Part shown: one piece after another, positions 15,865-23,072 of the stretch
Numbering within the stretch: the stretch's first letter is position 1
How the letters are laid out: the number at the start of each line of letters is the position of its first letter
Assembly (NCBI GenBank): GCA_026391975.1
Contig: JAPLDB010000010.1
Coordinates: 3,548 to 36,438 of the forward strand
Origin: Bacteroidota bacterium
GTDB lineage: Bacteria > Bacteroidota > Bacteroidia > AKYH767-A > 2013-40CM-41-45
Reading direction: 5' to 3'
Length of the DNA: 32,891 bases
Position numbers and translations under genes: made by a program
The notes under the pieces: generated by a model
What the model was told of the DNA's origin: nothing
What the model saw: only the letters and a program-made list of their open reading frames with translations
The model's database searches: none

Positions 15865-16773
15865 ATGTCGTGGCAAGGTTATATCAAAGGATTCAAAAGT
15901 TATCTGAAGTTGGAGAAATCGCTGAGTCAAAACAGCGTAGAAGCTTATATTCATGATATTACGATGCTTGATACCTTTCTTGAGATCAGTAAAATGAAAA
16001 TACCCCCCGCTGAACTTCGGCTGAATAATTTGCAGAGTTTCATAGCATGGATCAACGGACTTGGCATGAGTGCCTCCAGCCAGGCCCGCATCATCAGCGG
16101 CATCAAAGCGTTCTTTAAATACCTTGTGATGGAGAACCTGATTGTGAACGACCCTTCTCAGTTGCTCGAATCTCCTAAACTTGGAAGGAAATTACCGGAC
16201 ACACTTTCGGTTGAAGACATCAATAACCTGATCGAAGCCATAGATTTAAGCAGCAGGGAAGGCACCAGAAATAAAGCCATGCTGGAAACGTTATACAGTT
16301 GCGGGTTACGGGTGAGTGAACTTGTTAACCTGAAATTGTCGAACCTGCATCTTGAAATAGGTTTTGTGAAAGTGCTCGGAAAAGGCGACAAGGAAAGGCT
16401 CGTTCCTATTGGAAATGTAGCCATCAAATTGTTGAGGATTTACGTTTCGGAGGTCCGGGCCACGCAAACAATTCAACATGGAAATGAAGATGTCGTATTT
16501 TTGAATAACAGGGGCGCAAAACTATCAAGGGTTATGATATTCACTATAATAAAACGACTTGCTATGAAGATCAACCTGAAAAAGTCAATCAGCCCGCATA
16601 CATTTCGCCATTCTTTCGCAACTCATCTTATTGAAGGGGGAGCTGACCTTAGGGCTGTTCAGGAAATGCTCGGACATGAAAGCATTACAACGACAGAGAT
16701 ATACACTCACCTCGATAGGGATTTTCTGCGTTCCGCAATTATCAGGTTTCATCCAAGATCTCAACCGGGTTAA
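15865..16773 (+). CDS. xerD: Tyrosine recombinase, XerD type
   Basis: 302 residues, the usual XerC/D length. An N-terminal SAM-like core-binding domain (1-100) precedes the catalytic domain (110-295). The full active site is visible: Arg149 in CGLRVSEL, Lys173 in GKGDKER, His245 and Arg248 in SPHTFRHSFATHL, His271 in LGHESITTT and nucleophile Tyr280 in IYTHLD. It resolves chromosome dimers at dif together with a XerC partner. Position beside aroQ and the lack of phage or integron genes favour the housekeeping recombinase over a mobile integrase. No dif-like site was recognised here. The GH16 gene starts 14 bases downstream. Confidence 0.9.
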   Translation: MSWQGYIKGFKSYLKLEKSLSQNSVEAYIHDITMLDTFLEISKMKIPPAELRLNNLQSFIAWINGLGMSASSQARIISGIKAFFKYLVMENLIVNDPSQLLESPKLGRKLPDTLSVEDINNLIEAIDLSSREGTRNKAMLETLYSCGLRVSELVNLKLSNLHLEIGFVKVLGKGDKERLVPIGNVAIKLLRIYVSEVRATQTIQHGNEDVVFLNNRGAKLSRVMIFTIIKRLAMKINLKKSISPHTFRHSFATHLIEGGADLRAVQEMLGHESITTTEIYTHLDRDFLRSAIIRFHPRSQPG

Positions 16774-16787
16774 AAGGATTTGCAACA

Positions 16788-17618
16788 TTGAAAAAATATA
16801 TAAATAAAGGGAGATATTATGCTGCAATTGCAGGTGGGAGTGTCATGCTTTTTCCTTTTTTCTTTCTTCTGGCGTTTTCTCCAATTGCTGCTCAGGAAAT
16901 TGTTTCTATGTATTCAAATGACTATTACTCCGGGGGCGATACACTTCTGTTTTCAGGATATAAATGGGTTACAAAAGAAAGCAATGAAAGACATACAGGT
17001 CCGGGCAGAAATTATTTTGCCGGTGGCAGGGAAAATATTTGGGTTGATGATCAGGGAAGGATGCACATTAGGACAACCCATCGCAATGGCCGCTGGTATT
17101 GTGCCGAAGCGCGCCTTGCGGAAAGTCTGGGTTATGGAAAATACATTTTTCATGTGGAGCCAAATCCTGCAAAACTGGACAAAGACCTCGTGGTTGGATT
17201 TTTTACATATGACCATGAAGACACCTTGCGTCATCATCGCGAAATAGATATAGAATTTTCTAACTGGGGCAATGAGAAAAATCTCAACTCACAATATGTA
17301 CTTCAGCCATTTGAAGTTGCTGAAAATGTGCACCGCTACCAGACAGATCTTTCCCGCGCAACAAGACATGAAATTGGCTGGAAAAAAGGCTGCATCGATT
17401 TTTCGTCAAGCTATGTAAATGTTCGCAACGATTCCGTTCAGTTGGAGAAATATGCATCCTGGTCTTATAAGCCGCGTCCGAAACTGACAAAAAATCAAGA
17501 AAAATTTTCAATGAATGTATGGATCTTTAAGGCAGATTTCCCAAGTGACTTCAACGATTTTGAATTCATTGTTTCAAAGTTTGAATTTATTCCATACAAG
17601 TTTCACCAAAAATTCTGA
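16788..17618 (+). CDS. Secreted GH16-family glucanase-like protein
   Basis: 276 residues. A TTG start at 16788 gives a basic N-terminus (MKKYINKGRYY) and a hydrophobic signal sequence ending near PIAAQ (about 36). The ATG at 16845 would leave a signal peptide without positive charges, so TTG is preferred. The mature part is a concanavalin-like GH16 domain with catalytic motif REIDIEF: Glu152 nucleophile, Asp154, Glu156 acid/base, and NIWVDDQGRMHI and ARLAESLGYGKYIFHV as supporting strands. GH16 enzymes cleave beta-1,3/1,4-glucans or galactans. The substrate here is unknown, and the protein is somewhat diverged. It starts 14 bases after xerD, probably co-transcribed, and is followed by a hairpin with six T. 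Confidence 0.85.
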   Translation: MKKYINKGRYYAAIAGGSVMLFPFFFLLAFSPIAAQEIVSMYSNDYYSGGDTLLFSGYKWVTKESNERHTGPGRNYFAGGRENIWVDDQGRMHIRTTHRNGRWYCAEARLAESLGYGKYIFHVEPNPAKLDKDLVVGFFTYDHEDTLRHHREIDIEFSNWGNEKNLNSQYVLQPFEVAENVHRYQTDLSRATRHEIGWKKGCIDFSSSYVNVRNDSVQLEKYASWSYKPRPKLTKNQEKFSMNVWIFKADFPSDFNDFEFIVSKFEFIPYKFHQKF

Positions 17619-17622
17619 TTTA

Positions 17623-17670
17623 TTTGAAAGCGATTTTTTTGGTTTCACACCTCATCGTTTCAAATTTTTT
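17623..17670 (+). terminator. Possible terminator after the GH16 gene
   Basis: Arms at 17623-17634 and 17654-17664 pair (TTTGAAA with a one-base bulge then CGAT, against ATCGTTTCAAA), with a long 19-base loop and a TTTTTT tail. It starts five bases after the stop codon. The long loop lowers confidence. Confidence 0.45.
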
Positions 17671-17725
17671 CATGACGTTTGCCTGGTATGACCACCTTCA
17701 ATTTTAAAAATGGTGAATCAATCCG

Positions 17726-17758
17726 TTGTTTTTTCCTGAGGAAAATAAAATATATTTG
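17726..17758 (+). promoter_or_regulatory. Promoter of the WG-repeat gene with palindromic spacer
   Basis: TTG at 17726-17728 (-33) and a perfect TATATTTG at 17751-17758 (-7) are separated by 22 bases, within the Bacteroidota range. The spacer holds the inverted repeat TTTTCC-TGA-GGAAAA (17731-17745), a possible operator for a repressor. The ATG follows 30 bases after the box. Confidence 0.55.
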
Positions 17759-17788
17759 TGTTTCCTGATTTTCTAAAGACAAGTTCAA

Positions 17789-18844
17789 ATGAAAAAAAAA
17801 TTACAATTCTTCTTTGCACTATTAATGTCTGCAGCAATTTCTGTGCATTCGCAAACATATTTGACGCAGGTTAAACCGTCCGGCAGCAAAACCTGGGGCT
17901 ATGCAAATCAGAAAGGAGATGTTGTTATTCCTGCGCAATACGCCAAGTGTTATAAATTTTCTCCTGAAGGGTATGCTGCAATCTATGACCAGCAGGAACG
18001 GCAATATTATTTCATCAATACAAAAGGCGAAAAATTAAACACCGAAGCAAAAGGCTTCAAAATACGTGACGGTTTGAATCTGGATGTAGAAGGTTTTAAA
18101 AATGGAGTTGCCATGATAAAGATCGGCGAAAAATGGGGATACATCGATACACAGGGTACACTTGCAATACCTGCTAAGTATGAAGATGCGAATGATTTCA
18201 GCGATGGATATGCGGCAGTAAAAAGCGATGGTAAATTTCTTGTCATTGATAATAAGGGGGATGAAAAAGTTGTGGATGGTTCAAATGTCGTCGACATAAA
18301 AGATTTTTCAGAAGGGTTTGCACCTTATAAAACAACCGACAAAAAAATTGGCTTCATCGACACCGATGGAAAAATTGCCATTCAGGCGCAATATGAAAGC
18401 GTCGGATATTTTAAAAATGGATTGGCATGGGCTAAGGAAACCGGAGGAATGCTCGGGTATATTAATCCAAAAGGAGAGTGGGTGATCAAACCGCAGTTTA
18501 CTTCAGGAAAGGAATTCGATAAAGAGAGCGGACTTGCGCGTATTAAAAATGGAGACAAGTGGGCTTATGTAAATAAAGCAGGTGAGGTGATGTATGTAAA
18601 TGATACAGAAACCTGGGGCGATTTTTCAGAAGGTCTTGCCGATGGTAAAAAGGGCGACAAAAAGGGATTTTACAACAACAAAGGTGCATGGGTTATTCAG
18701 CCCCAATTTGATGGCGTACGCGATTTTAAAAATGGTTTTGCGGCAGCGAAACTGGGTGACAAATGGGGAATAATAAACAAAGAGGGTAAATGGGTTATCC
18801 AGCCGGCATTTGATGGTATCAAGGATATGGAACTTGTGAAGTGA
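17789..18844 (+). CDS. Exported WG (KWG) beta-repeat protein
   Basis: 351 residues. Signal peptide 1-21 ends at VHSQ. The rest is a chain of about seven or eight WG repeats of roughly 40 residues, each with G-Y/F-I-[ND]-x-x-G-x-x-V/A-I-x-[PA]-x-[YF] and an FSxGxA segment, for example KWGYIDTQGTLAIPAKY and KWGIINKEGKWVIQPAF. WG repeats build beta-rich, mostly extracellular or periplasmic binding domains of unknown specific role. One repeat (around VIDNKGDEKVVDGSNV) lacks the Trp-Gly core. No catalytic or sorting domain is present, so it is probably periplasmic. It has its own promoter. Confidence 0.88.
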   Translation: MKKKLQFFFALLMSAAISVHSQTYLTQVKPSGSKTWGYANQKGDVVIPAQYAKCYKFSPEGYAAIYDQQERQYYFINTKGEKLNTEAKGFKIRDGLNLDVEGFKNGVAMIKIGEKWGYIDTQGTLAIPAKYEDANDFSDGYAAVKSDGKFLVIDNKGDEKVVDGSNVVDIKDFSEGFAPYKTTDKKIGFIDTDGKIAIQAQYESVGYFKNGLAWAKETGGMLGYINPKGEWVIKPQFTSGKEFDKESGLARIKNGDKWAYVNKAGEVMYVNDTETWGDFSEGLADGKKGDKKGFYNNKGAWVIQPQFDGVRDFKNGFAAAKLGDKWGIINKEGKWVIQPAFDGIKDMELVK

Positions 18845-18907
18845 TTGTTATAATGCAATTGCTGCGACTTAACTCGGAATCGTAATATTTGTCGGATGCT
18901 TGATTTT

Positions 18908-18949
18908 TTCATCATTCATCATTCCTTGTTCGATATTCAATATTCATTT
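18908..18949. repeat. TTCATCA/TTCAATA heptamer array
   Basis: Six units with exact 7-bp period, all beginning TTC or TT (TTCATCA twice, then degenerate copies ending TTCATTT). Two Gs on the plus strand. It lies 63 bases after the WG gene and 36 before the next ATG. Confidence 0.65.
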
Positions 18950-18985
18950 TCTTTTTTTTGTAAATATTTTAACCTGTATTGATTT

Positions 18986-19477
18986 ATGTTTCGTTCGTTA
19001 CTCATCCCTGCAATCCTGTTTTTGTTTTTCATCTCCTGTCGCGATAAACAAAATGAAAACTGCAACAATCCTGACGCCGTGAATTATGATGCTAATGGGA
19101 CCTTGGAAAAGAATTGCGTCTTCCCGGGTGAAAAAATAAAAGGCGCCTGGGGAATGCGCATTGATGAATATCCTTTGCAACCGCAGAATGAAGGCCTGAC
19201 TTATTCATTCGACATCAGGGACGCAAATTGTTATGGTCCTGAGAAAAGCTATAAATACGTTCAGTTTTATTCGCTACAAAGCCCATTCGGACCCTCGGAT
19301 TTTTGTTTACTGCTTAACGGTTTTAATTTTGAGATCGACACCTCCATGCACGTCACCTTTGCATATGCATTGGTGAGCGGTACCGGTTCATTTGCGAATG
19401 ATCAGTTTGTATTCAATGGCACACTTCACAGACTTGATGGAACAGATTGGTCGATGAAACTGAGTGGGGGGAAGTGA
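18986..19477 (+). CDS. Lipoprotein of unknown function
   Basis: 163 residues. Signal peptide with lipobox-like FFISC (Cys18), then RDKQNENC. The segment CNNPDAVNYDANGTLEKNC closely resembles the Cys-bounded motif of the C-x-D-x-x-A-x-N-Y-x-x-x-A-x-x-x-x-x-x-C type that many Bacteroidota secreted proteins carry, usually just after the signal or before a sorting domain. The remainder (about 50-163) is beta-rich with alternating polar and hydrophobic residues and ends in WSMKLSGG. It has no enzyme motif. I cannot assign a function. It is flanked on both sides by short-period arrays. Confidence 0.75.
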   Translation: MFRSLLIPAILFLFFISCRDKQNENCNNPDAVNYDANGTLEKNCVFPGEKIKGAWGMRIDEYPLQPQNEGLTYSFDIRDANCYGPEKSYKYVQFYSLQSPFGPSDFCLLLNGFNFEIDTSMHVTFAYALVSGTGSFANDQFVFNGTLHRLDGTDWSMKLSGGK

Positions 19478-19488
19478 AATGAAGAGTC

Positions 19489-19554
19489 AGTTGAGTGGTT
19501 AATAAGTTGATTGATGAATCCTTGTACTATTTAATGACCAAATGACTTAATGAC
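19489..19554. repeat. Degenerate octamer arrays AGTTGATT and TTAATGAC
   Basis: Left part (19489-19520): four degenerate units related to AGTTGATT. Right part (19531-19554): three units of TTAATGAC type with exact 8-bp period. The third covers the TAA stop codon (19547-19549, minus strand) of the small membrane protein gene. Unlike most arrays here its left part is richer in G than C on the plus strand. Confidence 0.55.
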
Positions 19555-19756
19555 GGCTGCTCCGGCTGTTCCCTTCTTTCTCCTCACTCAAATCAGGTAA
19601 AAAGAAAATAATAAAACCCGATATCACCGGCAAAATACATCCCATCAGGAACCAAACCCAGAATCTCCTTCCCATCCGCTTCGCAAAAAGTGCTGACATG
19701 AGCGGGATACTGAAAATCGCTATAATTCCTAAAGTGAAAAGTAAAAGGAAGCCCAT
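19547..19756 (-). CDS. Small two-helix membrane protein
   Basis: 69 residues, MGFLLLFTLGIIAIF at the start. Two hydrophobic segments (about 2-24 and 33-54) are linked by a basic turn FAKRMGRRFWVWF, with a charged tail (LSEEKEGNSRSSRH). It looks like a genuine small inner-membrane protein: positive charges fall between the helices in a pattern giving both ends outside, and a perfect promoter box TAAATTTG lies 25 bases before the ATG. The aromatic FWVWF followed by a Gly-Pro helix recalls small phospholipase-D-N-terminal-like or superinfection-immunity-type membrane domains, but this is only resemblance. Function is unknown. Its stop codon lies within an octamer array. Confidence 0.65.
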   Translation of the reverse strand: MGFLLLFTLGIIAIFSIPLMSALFAKRMGRRFWVWFLMGCILPVISGFIIFFLPDLSEEKEGNSRSSRH

Positions 19757-19781
19757 TTTAAAACTGTGGATTTTCGAACCG

Positions 19782-19789
19782 CAAATTTA
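19782..19789 (-). promoter_or_regulatory. -7 promoter box of the small membrane protein gene
   Basis: TAAATTTG on the minus strand matches TAnnTTTG exactly, 25 bases before the ATG at 19756. It is the main support that this short frame is a real gene. No convincing -33 element was found. Confidence 0.4.
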
Positions 19790-19838
19790 TTGTAATTCTT
19801 CAATATTGCCCTTTTTGTCCAAGGTATATTTAGTTCAT

Positions 19839-19894
19839 ATCTCACATCTCATGCCTCATACCTCATATCTCTCCACGCATTACTCAATTCTCAG
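19839..19894. repeat. ATCTCAT/ACCTCAT heptamer array
   Basis: Eight units with exact 7-bp period (ATCTCAC, ATCTCAT, GCCTCAT, ACCTCAT, ATCTCTC and more degenerate ones). Three Gs on the plus strand. It lies between the divergent small membrane protein and thrS, upstream of the thrS promoter-like box. Confidence 0.75.
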
Positions 19895-19923
19895 CCTCCC
19901 TTCCCAAATCTCATTTCTTACTT

Positions 19924-19931
19924 TATCTTCG
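19924..19931 (+). promoter_or_regulatory. -7-like box upstream of thrS
   Basis: TATCTTCG, of the TAnnTTCG type, lies 89 bases before the thrS ATG. The intended leader would contain the ATTCG array and the 18-bp palindrome, so those elements would be transcribed. Confidence 0.4.
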
Positions 19932-19950
19932 CACTCCCAAATTTGTAAAC

Positions 19951-20018
19951 ATTCGAAATTCGTAATCCCGATAGCTATCGGGACGCAATCATTCGTTATT
20001 CGTAACTCGCTATTCGCA
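19951..20018. repeat. ATTCGTA heptamer array with central palindrome
   Basis: Two heptamers (ATTCGAA, ATTCGTA) lie left and four (ATTCGTT, ATTCGTA, ACTCGCT, ATTCGCA) right of the palindrome, ending two bases before the thrS ATG. The same unit recurs at 22602-22672, before rpmI in the same operon, and in inverted sense at 5779-5820. Confidence 0.75.
19966..19983. repeat. 18-bp perfect palindrome, copy 2
   Basis: Identical to the palindrome at 2241-2258 including the flanking A and C, and again embedded in a short-period array. Here it lies 37 bases before the thrS start codon, inside the probable leader. Confidence 0.8.
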
Positions 20019-20020
20019 CC

Positions 20021-21949
20021 ATGAAAATAACCTTCCCCGACAAAAATGTCCGTGAATATCCCGACGGAACCTCCTCTCTCGACATCGCCAAAAGCATCAG
20101 CGAAGGGCTGGCACGCAATGTCCTCGCCGCTAAAGTAAATGGCGCCGTGCAAGATGCTACACGTCCTGTTCATGGCGATGCAACACTTGAACTTCTTACC
20201 TGGGACAGCAGCGATGGTAAATCAACAATGTGGCATTCATCTGCCCACCTGATGGCAGAAGCGCTTGAGAGTTTTTATCCGGGAATAAAATTCTGGGTCG
20301 GACCTCCGGTGGAGAATGGCTTTTACTATGATGTGGATCTCGGTGACCACAAAATTTCTTCTGAAGATTTTCCCAAGATCGAGAAGAAGATGATTGAACT
20401 GGCGCGGCAAAACAATCACTTCGTTCGAAGCGAAATGAGCAAGCAGGATGCCATCAATTATTTCCATGACAAAGGCGATCAGTATAAACTCGATCTGCTC
20501 GAAAGACTGGAAGATGGCAGTATCACTTTATATCAGCAGGGAAAATTCACCGACCTCTGCCGTGGTCCGCACATACCGCACACAGGTTATATCAAAGCTG
20601 TAAAGCTGATGAATCTTGCAGGTGCATACTGGAAGGGCGATGAAAAAAACAAGCAGCTTACCCGTATCTACGGAATCACTTTTCCGAAACAAAAAGAACT
20701 GGATGAATACCTTGCCATGCTTGAAGAAGCAAGAAAACGCGACCACCGCAAGATCGGCAAGGAGATGGAGATATTCATGTTCGATGATGAAGTAGGTCCC
20801 GGTTTACCTCTGTGGTTGCCAAACGGTGGAGCCATCATTGAAGAACTGGAGCGTCTGGCAAAGAAAACAGAGAATGAGGCAGGATACCTGCGTGTGCGTA
20901 CTCCGCATATTGCCAAGGAAAGCATGTACCTCACAACTGGACATCTGCCATATTACGCCGATAGCATGTTTCCTCCTATGGAAATGGATGGCGAGAAGTA
21001 CTATCTAAAGCCGATGAATTGCCCGCATCATCACAAAATTTTTGGTGAGATGAATCCAAGCTACCGTGATCTCCCGATCAGGTTGGCCGAATATGGTACA
21101 TGTTACCGGTATGAGCAGTCCGGCGAATTATTCGGGTTGATGCGCGTACGTTGCCTGCAAATGAATGATGCGCATATCTATTGCACCAAGGAGCAGTTTG
21201 CAGATGAGTTCCGCGGTGTCAATGAAATGTACCTCAAGTATTTCAAGATATTCGGAATTGATAAATATGTGATGCGTTTCAGTACACATGCACCTGAAAA
21301 ATTAGGCAAAAAATACCTTGACAATCCGAAGCTCTGGAAAGAGACTGAGGATATGGTTCGCAATGTGCTGATCGATTCTAAGATCCCTTACGTAGAAGTA
21401 GCTGATGAGGCTGCTTTCTATGGGCCTAAAATCGACGTTCAGGTATGGAGCGCAATTGGAAGGGAATTTACACTGGCAACCAACCAGGTTGACTTTGGAG
21501 TACCCGCCCGTTTCGGAATAACCTACAGAACCAGGGAAAATACGCAGGAAACGCCGATTTGCATCCACAGGGCCCCCCTTGGTACCCATGAACGGTTCAT
21601 TGGATTCCTTATCGAACATTTTGCAGGAAATTTCCCTTTGTGGCTCAATCCCAGGCAGGTAGCTATTCTTCCAATCAGCGATAAATACCAGAATTATGCT
21701 CAGGAAGTTTTGAGGGTTCTGAAAAATTACGATATTCGCGCCCTCGTTGACGACCGGAACGAAAAGATCGGCAAAAAAATAAGGGATAATGAGATGAAAA
21801 AAATCCCTTTCATGCTGATCGTTGGTGAGAAAGAAATGGAGGAGAAGCAGGTTTCGGTTCGCAAACATGGTGGTCAGGACGAAGGAAAAATGAGTATTGA
21901 AGATTTCTGCCGCCAGATCCAAAACGAAATAAAAATGCAACTGAGCTAA
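20021..21949 (+). CDS. thrS: Threonyl-tRNA synthetase
   Basis: 642 residues, full length. TGS domain (1-60), editing domain with HSSAH (72-76, HxxxH) and CRGPHIPHTG, catalytic core (about 240-535) and anticodon-binding domain (about 540-642, from RQVAILPISDKYQNYA). Class II motif 2 is RYEQSGELFGLMRVR; motif 3 is HRAPLGTHERFIGF. Zinc-site residues are visible in MNCPHH and in NDAHIYC. It charges tRNA-Thr and clears mis-charged Ser in the cytoplasm. It heads the translation operon thrS-infC-rpmI-rplT. The infC frame opens 35 bases after the stop. The leader carries a heptamer array and the 18-bp palindrome, so control by leader RNA structure is possible, but no T-box is seen and none is expected in this phylum. 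Confidence 0.97.
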   Translation: MKITFPDKNVREYPDGTSSLDIAKSISEGLARNVLAAKVNGAVQDATRPVHGDATLELLTWDSSDGKSTMWHSSAHLMAEALESFYPGIKFWVGPPVENGFYYDVDLGDHKISSEDFPKIEKKMIELARQNNHFVRSEMSKQDAINYFHDKGDQYKLDLLERLEDGSITLYQQGKFTDLCRGPHIPHTGYIKAVKLMNLAGAYWKGDEKNKQLTRIYGITFPKQKELDEYLAMLEEARKRDHRKIGKEMEIFMFDDEVGPGLPLWLPNGGAIIEELERLAKKTENEAGYLRVRTPHIAKESMYLTTGHLPYYADSMFPPMEMDGEKYYLKPMNCPHHHKIFGEMNPSYRDLPIRLAEYGTCYRYEQSGELFGLMRVRCLQMNDAHIYCTKEQFADEFRGVNEMYLKYFKIFGIDKYVMRFSTHAPEKLGKKYLDNPKLWKETEDMVRNVLIDSKIPYVEVADEAAFYGPKIDVQVWSAIGREFTLATNQVDFGVPARFGITYRTRENTQETPICIHRAPLGTHERFIGFLIEHFAGNFPLWLNPRQVAILPISDKYQNYAQEVLRVLKNYDIRALVDDRNEKIGKKIRDNEMKKIPFMLIVGEKEMEEKQVSVRKHGGQDEGKMSIEDFCRQIQNEIKMQLS

Positions 21950-21999
21950 AAAATTCTTGGCGAGGAATCATTGTCTTAAACATTTAAAATAAAATACCC

Positions 22000-22599
22000 A
22001 TAGCAACATCCTTTACACCCAGGCCAAGGCCACCCTTCACCCCGCGCCCTTACGGCCGATACGGAGGACCAAGAAAGAGAGAAGCAGAGCATCGCATCAA
22101 TGAGTTGATAAAAGCTCCGCAAGTTCGGTTGGTGGGAGACAATGTAGTCTCGGATATTTATCCGATAGAAGAAGCATTGAGAATGGCGAAGGAGCAGGAG
22201 CATGATTTGGTGGAGGTGGTTCCTACTGCGGATCCGCCGGTTTGTAAGATTATCGATTATCAAAAGTTCTTATACGATAAAAAGAAAAAAGAGAAAGAGT
22301 TAAAAGCGAAACAGATAAAGCAGGTTGTAAAAGAAATTCGCTTCGGACCAAATACTGATGACCATGATTTCAACTTCAAACTGAAGCATGCCATCAACTT
22401 TCTTGAAGAAGGAAATAAAGTAAAAGCATACGTACACTTCAGGGGAAGGGCAATTGCATATAAAGAGAAGGGAGAAATTATCCTTCTCAAATTTGCACAG
22501 GAACTTGCTGAATACGGAAAAGTGGAAATGATGCCTAAACTTGAAGGAAACAGGATGTTCTTATTCCTCGCTCCTTTACCGCAGAAGAAAAAGAAATAG
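22000..22599 (+). CDS. infC: Translation initiation factor IF-3, probable ATA start
   Basis: About 199 residues if started at ATA (22000). The core is unmistakable: [54 protein letters not shown] and the C-terminal [15 protein letters not shown] at 22105 lies inside the conserved HRINELI segment, so it would remove family-conserved residues and a basic N-terminal tail ([15 protein letters not shown]) typical of Bacteroidota IF-3. Between the in-frame TAA at 21985 and 22105 there is no ATG, GTG or TTG; the only plausible starts are ATA at 21994 or 22000. E. coli infC likewise uses a rare start (AUU), which IF-3 itself discriminates against, giving autoregulation. IF-3 binds the 30S subunit and checks initiator tRNA and start codon. 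The exact start base is inferred. Confidence 0.9.
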   Translation: MATSFTPRPRPPFTPRPYGRYGGPRKREAEHRINELIKAPQVRLVGDNVVSDIYPIEEALRMAKEQEHDLVEVVPTADPPVCKIIDYQKFLYDKKKKEKELKAKQIKQVVKEIRFGPNTDDHDFNFKLKHAINFLEEGNKVKAYVHFRGRAIAYKEKGEIILLKFAQELAEYGKVEMMPKLEGNRMFLFLAPLPQKKKK

Positions 22600-22601
22600 A
22601 A

Positions 22602-22672
22602 ATTCGTTATTCGTAATTAGTAGATTCGTAAGAATTAGTATTTAGTAAATTAGTTATCATTCGTTATTCGTA
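22602..22672. repeat. ATTCGTA/ATTAGTA heptamer array
   Basis: At least seven units of ATTCGTT, ATTCGTA, ATTAGTA or TTTAGTA type in mostly 7-bp phase, beginning two bases after the infC stop and ending six bases before the rpmI ATG. It fills the whole infC-rpmI spacer. Confidence 0.75.
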
Positions 22673-22678
22673 CCCAAA

Positions 22679-22876
22679 ATGCCTAAACAAAAAACAAACT
22701 CAAGCGCAAAAAAACGCTTCAAAGTTACAGGAACCGGAAAGATCAAGCGTAAGCATGCTTACAAAAGTCATATCCTGACCAAAAAGGACACAAAACGCAA
22801 ACGTAATCTCACCAAGTCAGGCTTAGTAAGTTCTGCCGATACTGACAGGGTGATGAAGATGCTCGTTTTGAGATAA
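22679..22876 (+). CDS. rpmI: 50S ribosomal protein bL35
   Basis: 65 residues, very basic, normal size. Recognisable pattern [28 protein letters not shown] followed by [14 protein letters not shown] and ending VMKMLVLR. Part of the large subunit. It lies between infC and rplT as in most bacteria, but both spacers (79 and 196 bp) are unusually long and consist largely of short-period arrays. Confidence 0.97.
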   Translation: MPKQKTNSSAKKRFKVTGTGKIKRKHAYKSHILTKKDTKRKRNLTKSGLVSSADTDRVMKMLVLR

Positions 22877-22936
22877 ATCCTATTTGAGGATGAGTCGATG
22901 TGAGAATTTATTTCCATTCATCTCTGTAGCTCCATC

Positions 22937-23000
22937 TTCAAATCAGCATATCTTCAAATCTTCGTATCTTCAAATTTTCAAATCAACAAATTTTCAAATC
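22937..23000. repeat. TTCAAATC octamer array
   Basis: Eight units with exact 8-bp period: four exact TTCAAATC plus AGCATATC, TTCGTATC, TTCAAATT and AACAAATT. Only two Gs on the plus strand. Closely related to the 2213-2307 array and in the same plus-strand sense although the flanking genes run the other way there. It lies in the rpmI-rplT spacer. Confidence 0.8.
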
Positions 23001-23030
23001 AGTAATAACCCGACAAAAAGCAGCTAAGAG

Positions 23031-23044
23031 TCCTCAAAAGAGGA
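23031..23044 (+). other. Small hairpin in the rplT leader
   Basis: TCCTC-AAAA-GAGGA, a perfect 5-bp stem with a tetraloop, 29 bases before the rplT ATG. It could be part of an L20-responsive leader, since L20 autoregulates this operon in other bacteria, but I cannot match it to a known L20 leader. Confidence 0.3.
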
Positions 23045-23072
23045 ACGCTTTCGTCAAAAACCCAACAGTAAA

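Noticed and set aside
15865-16773. Phage or integrative-element integrase
   Set aside because: Length, sequence and position next to aroQ fit housekeeping XerD. No att-site repeats, tRNA or phage genes are visible.
21302-21940. 212-codon minus-strand frame inside thrS
   Set aside because: It is antisense to the conserved catalytic and anticodon domains of thrS and is not a plausible protein.
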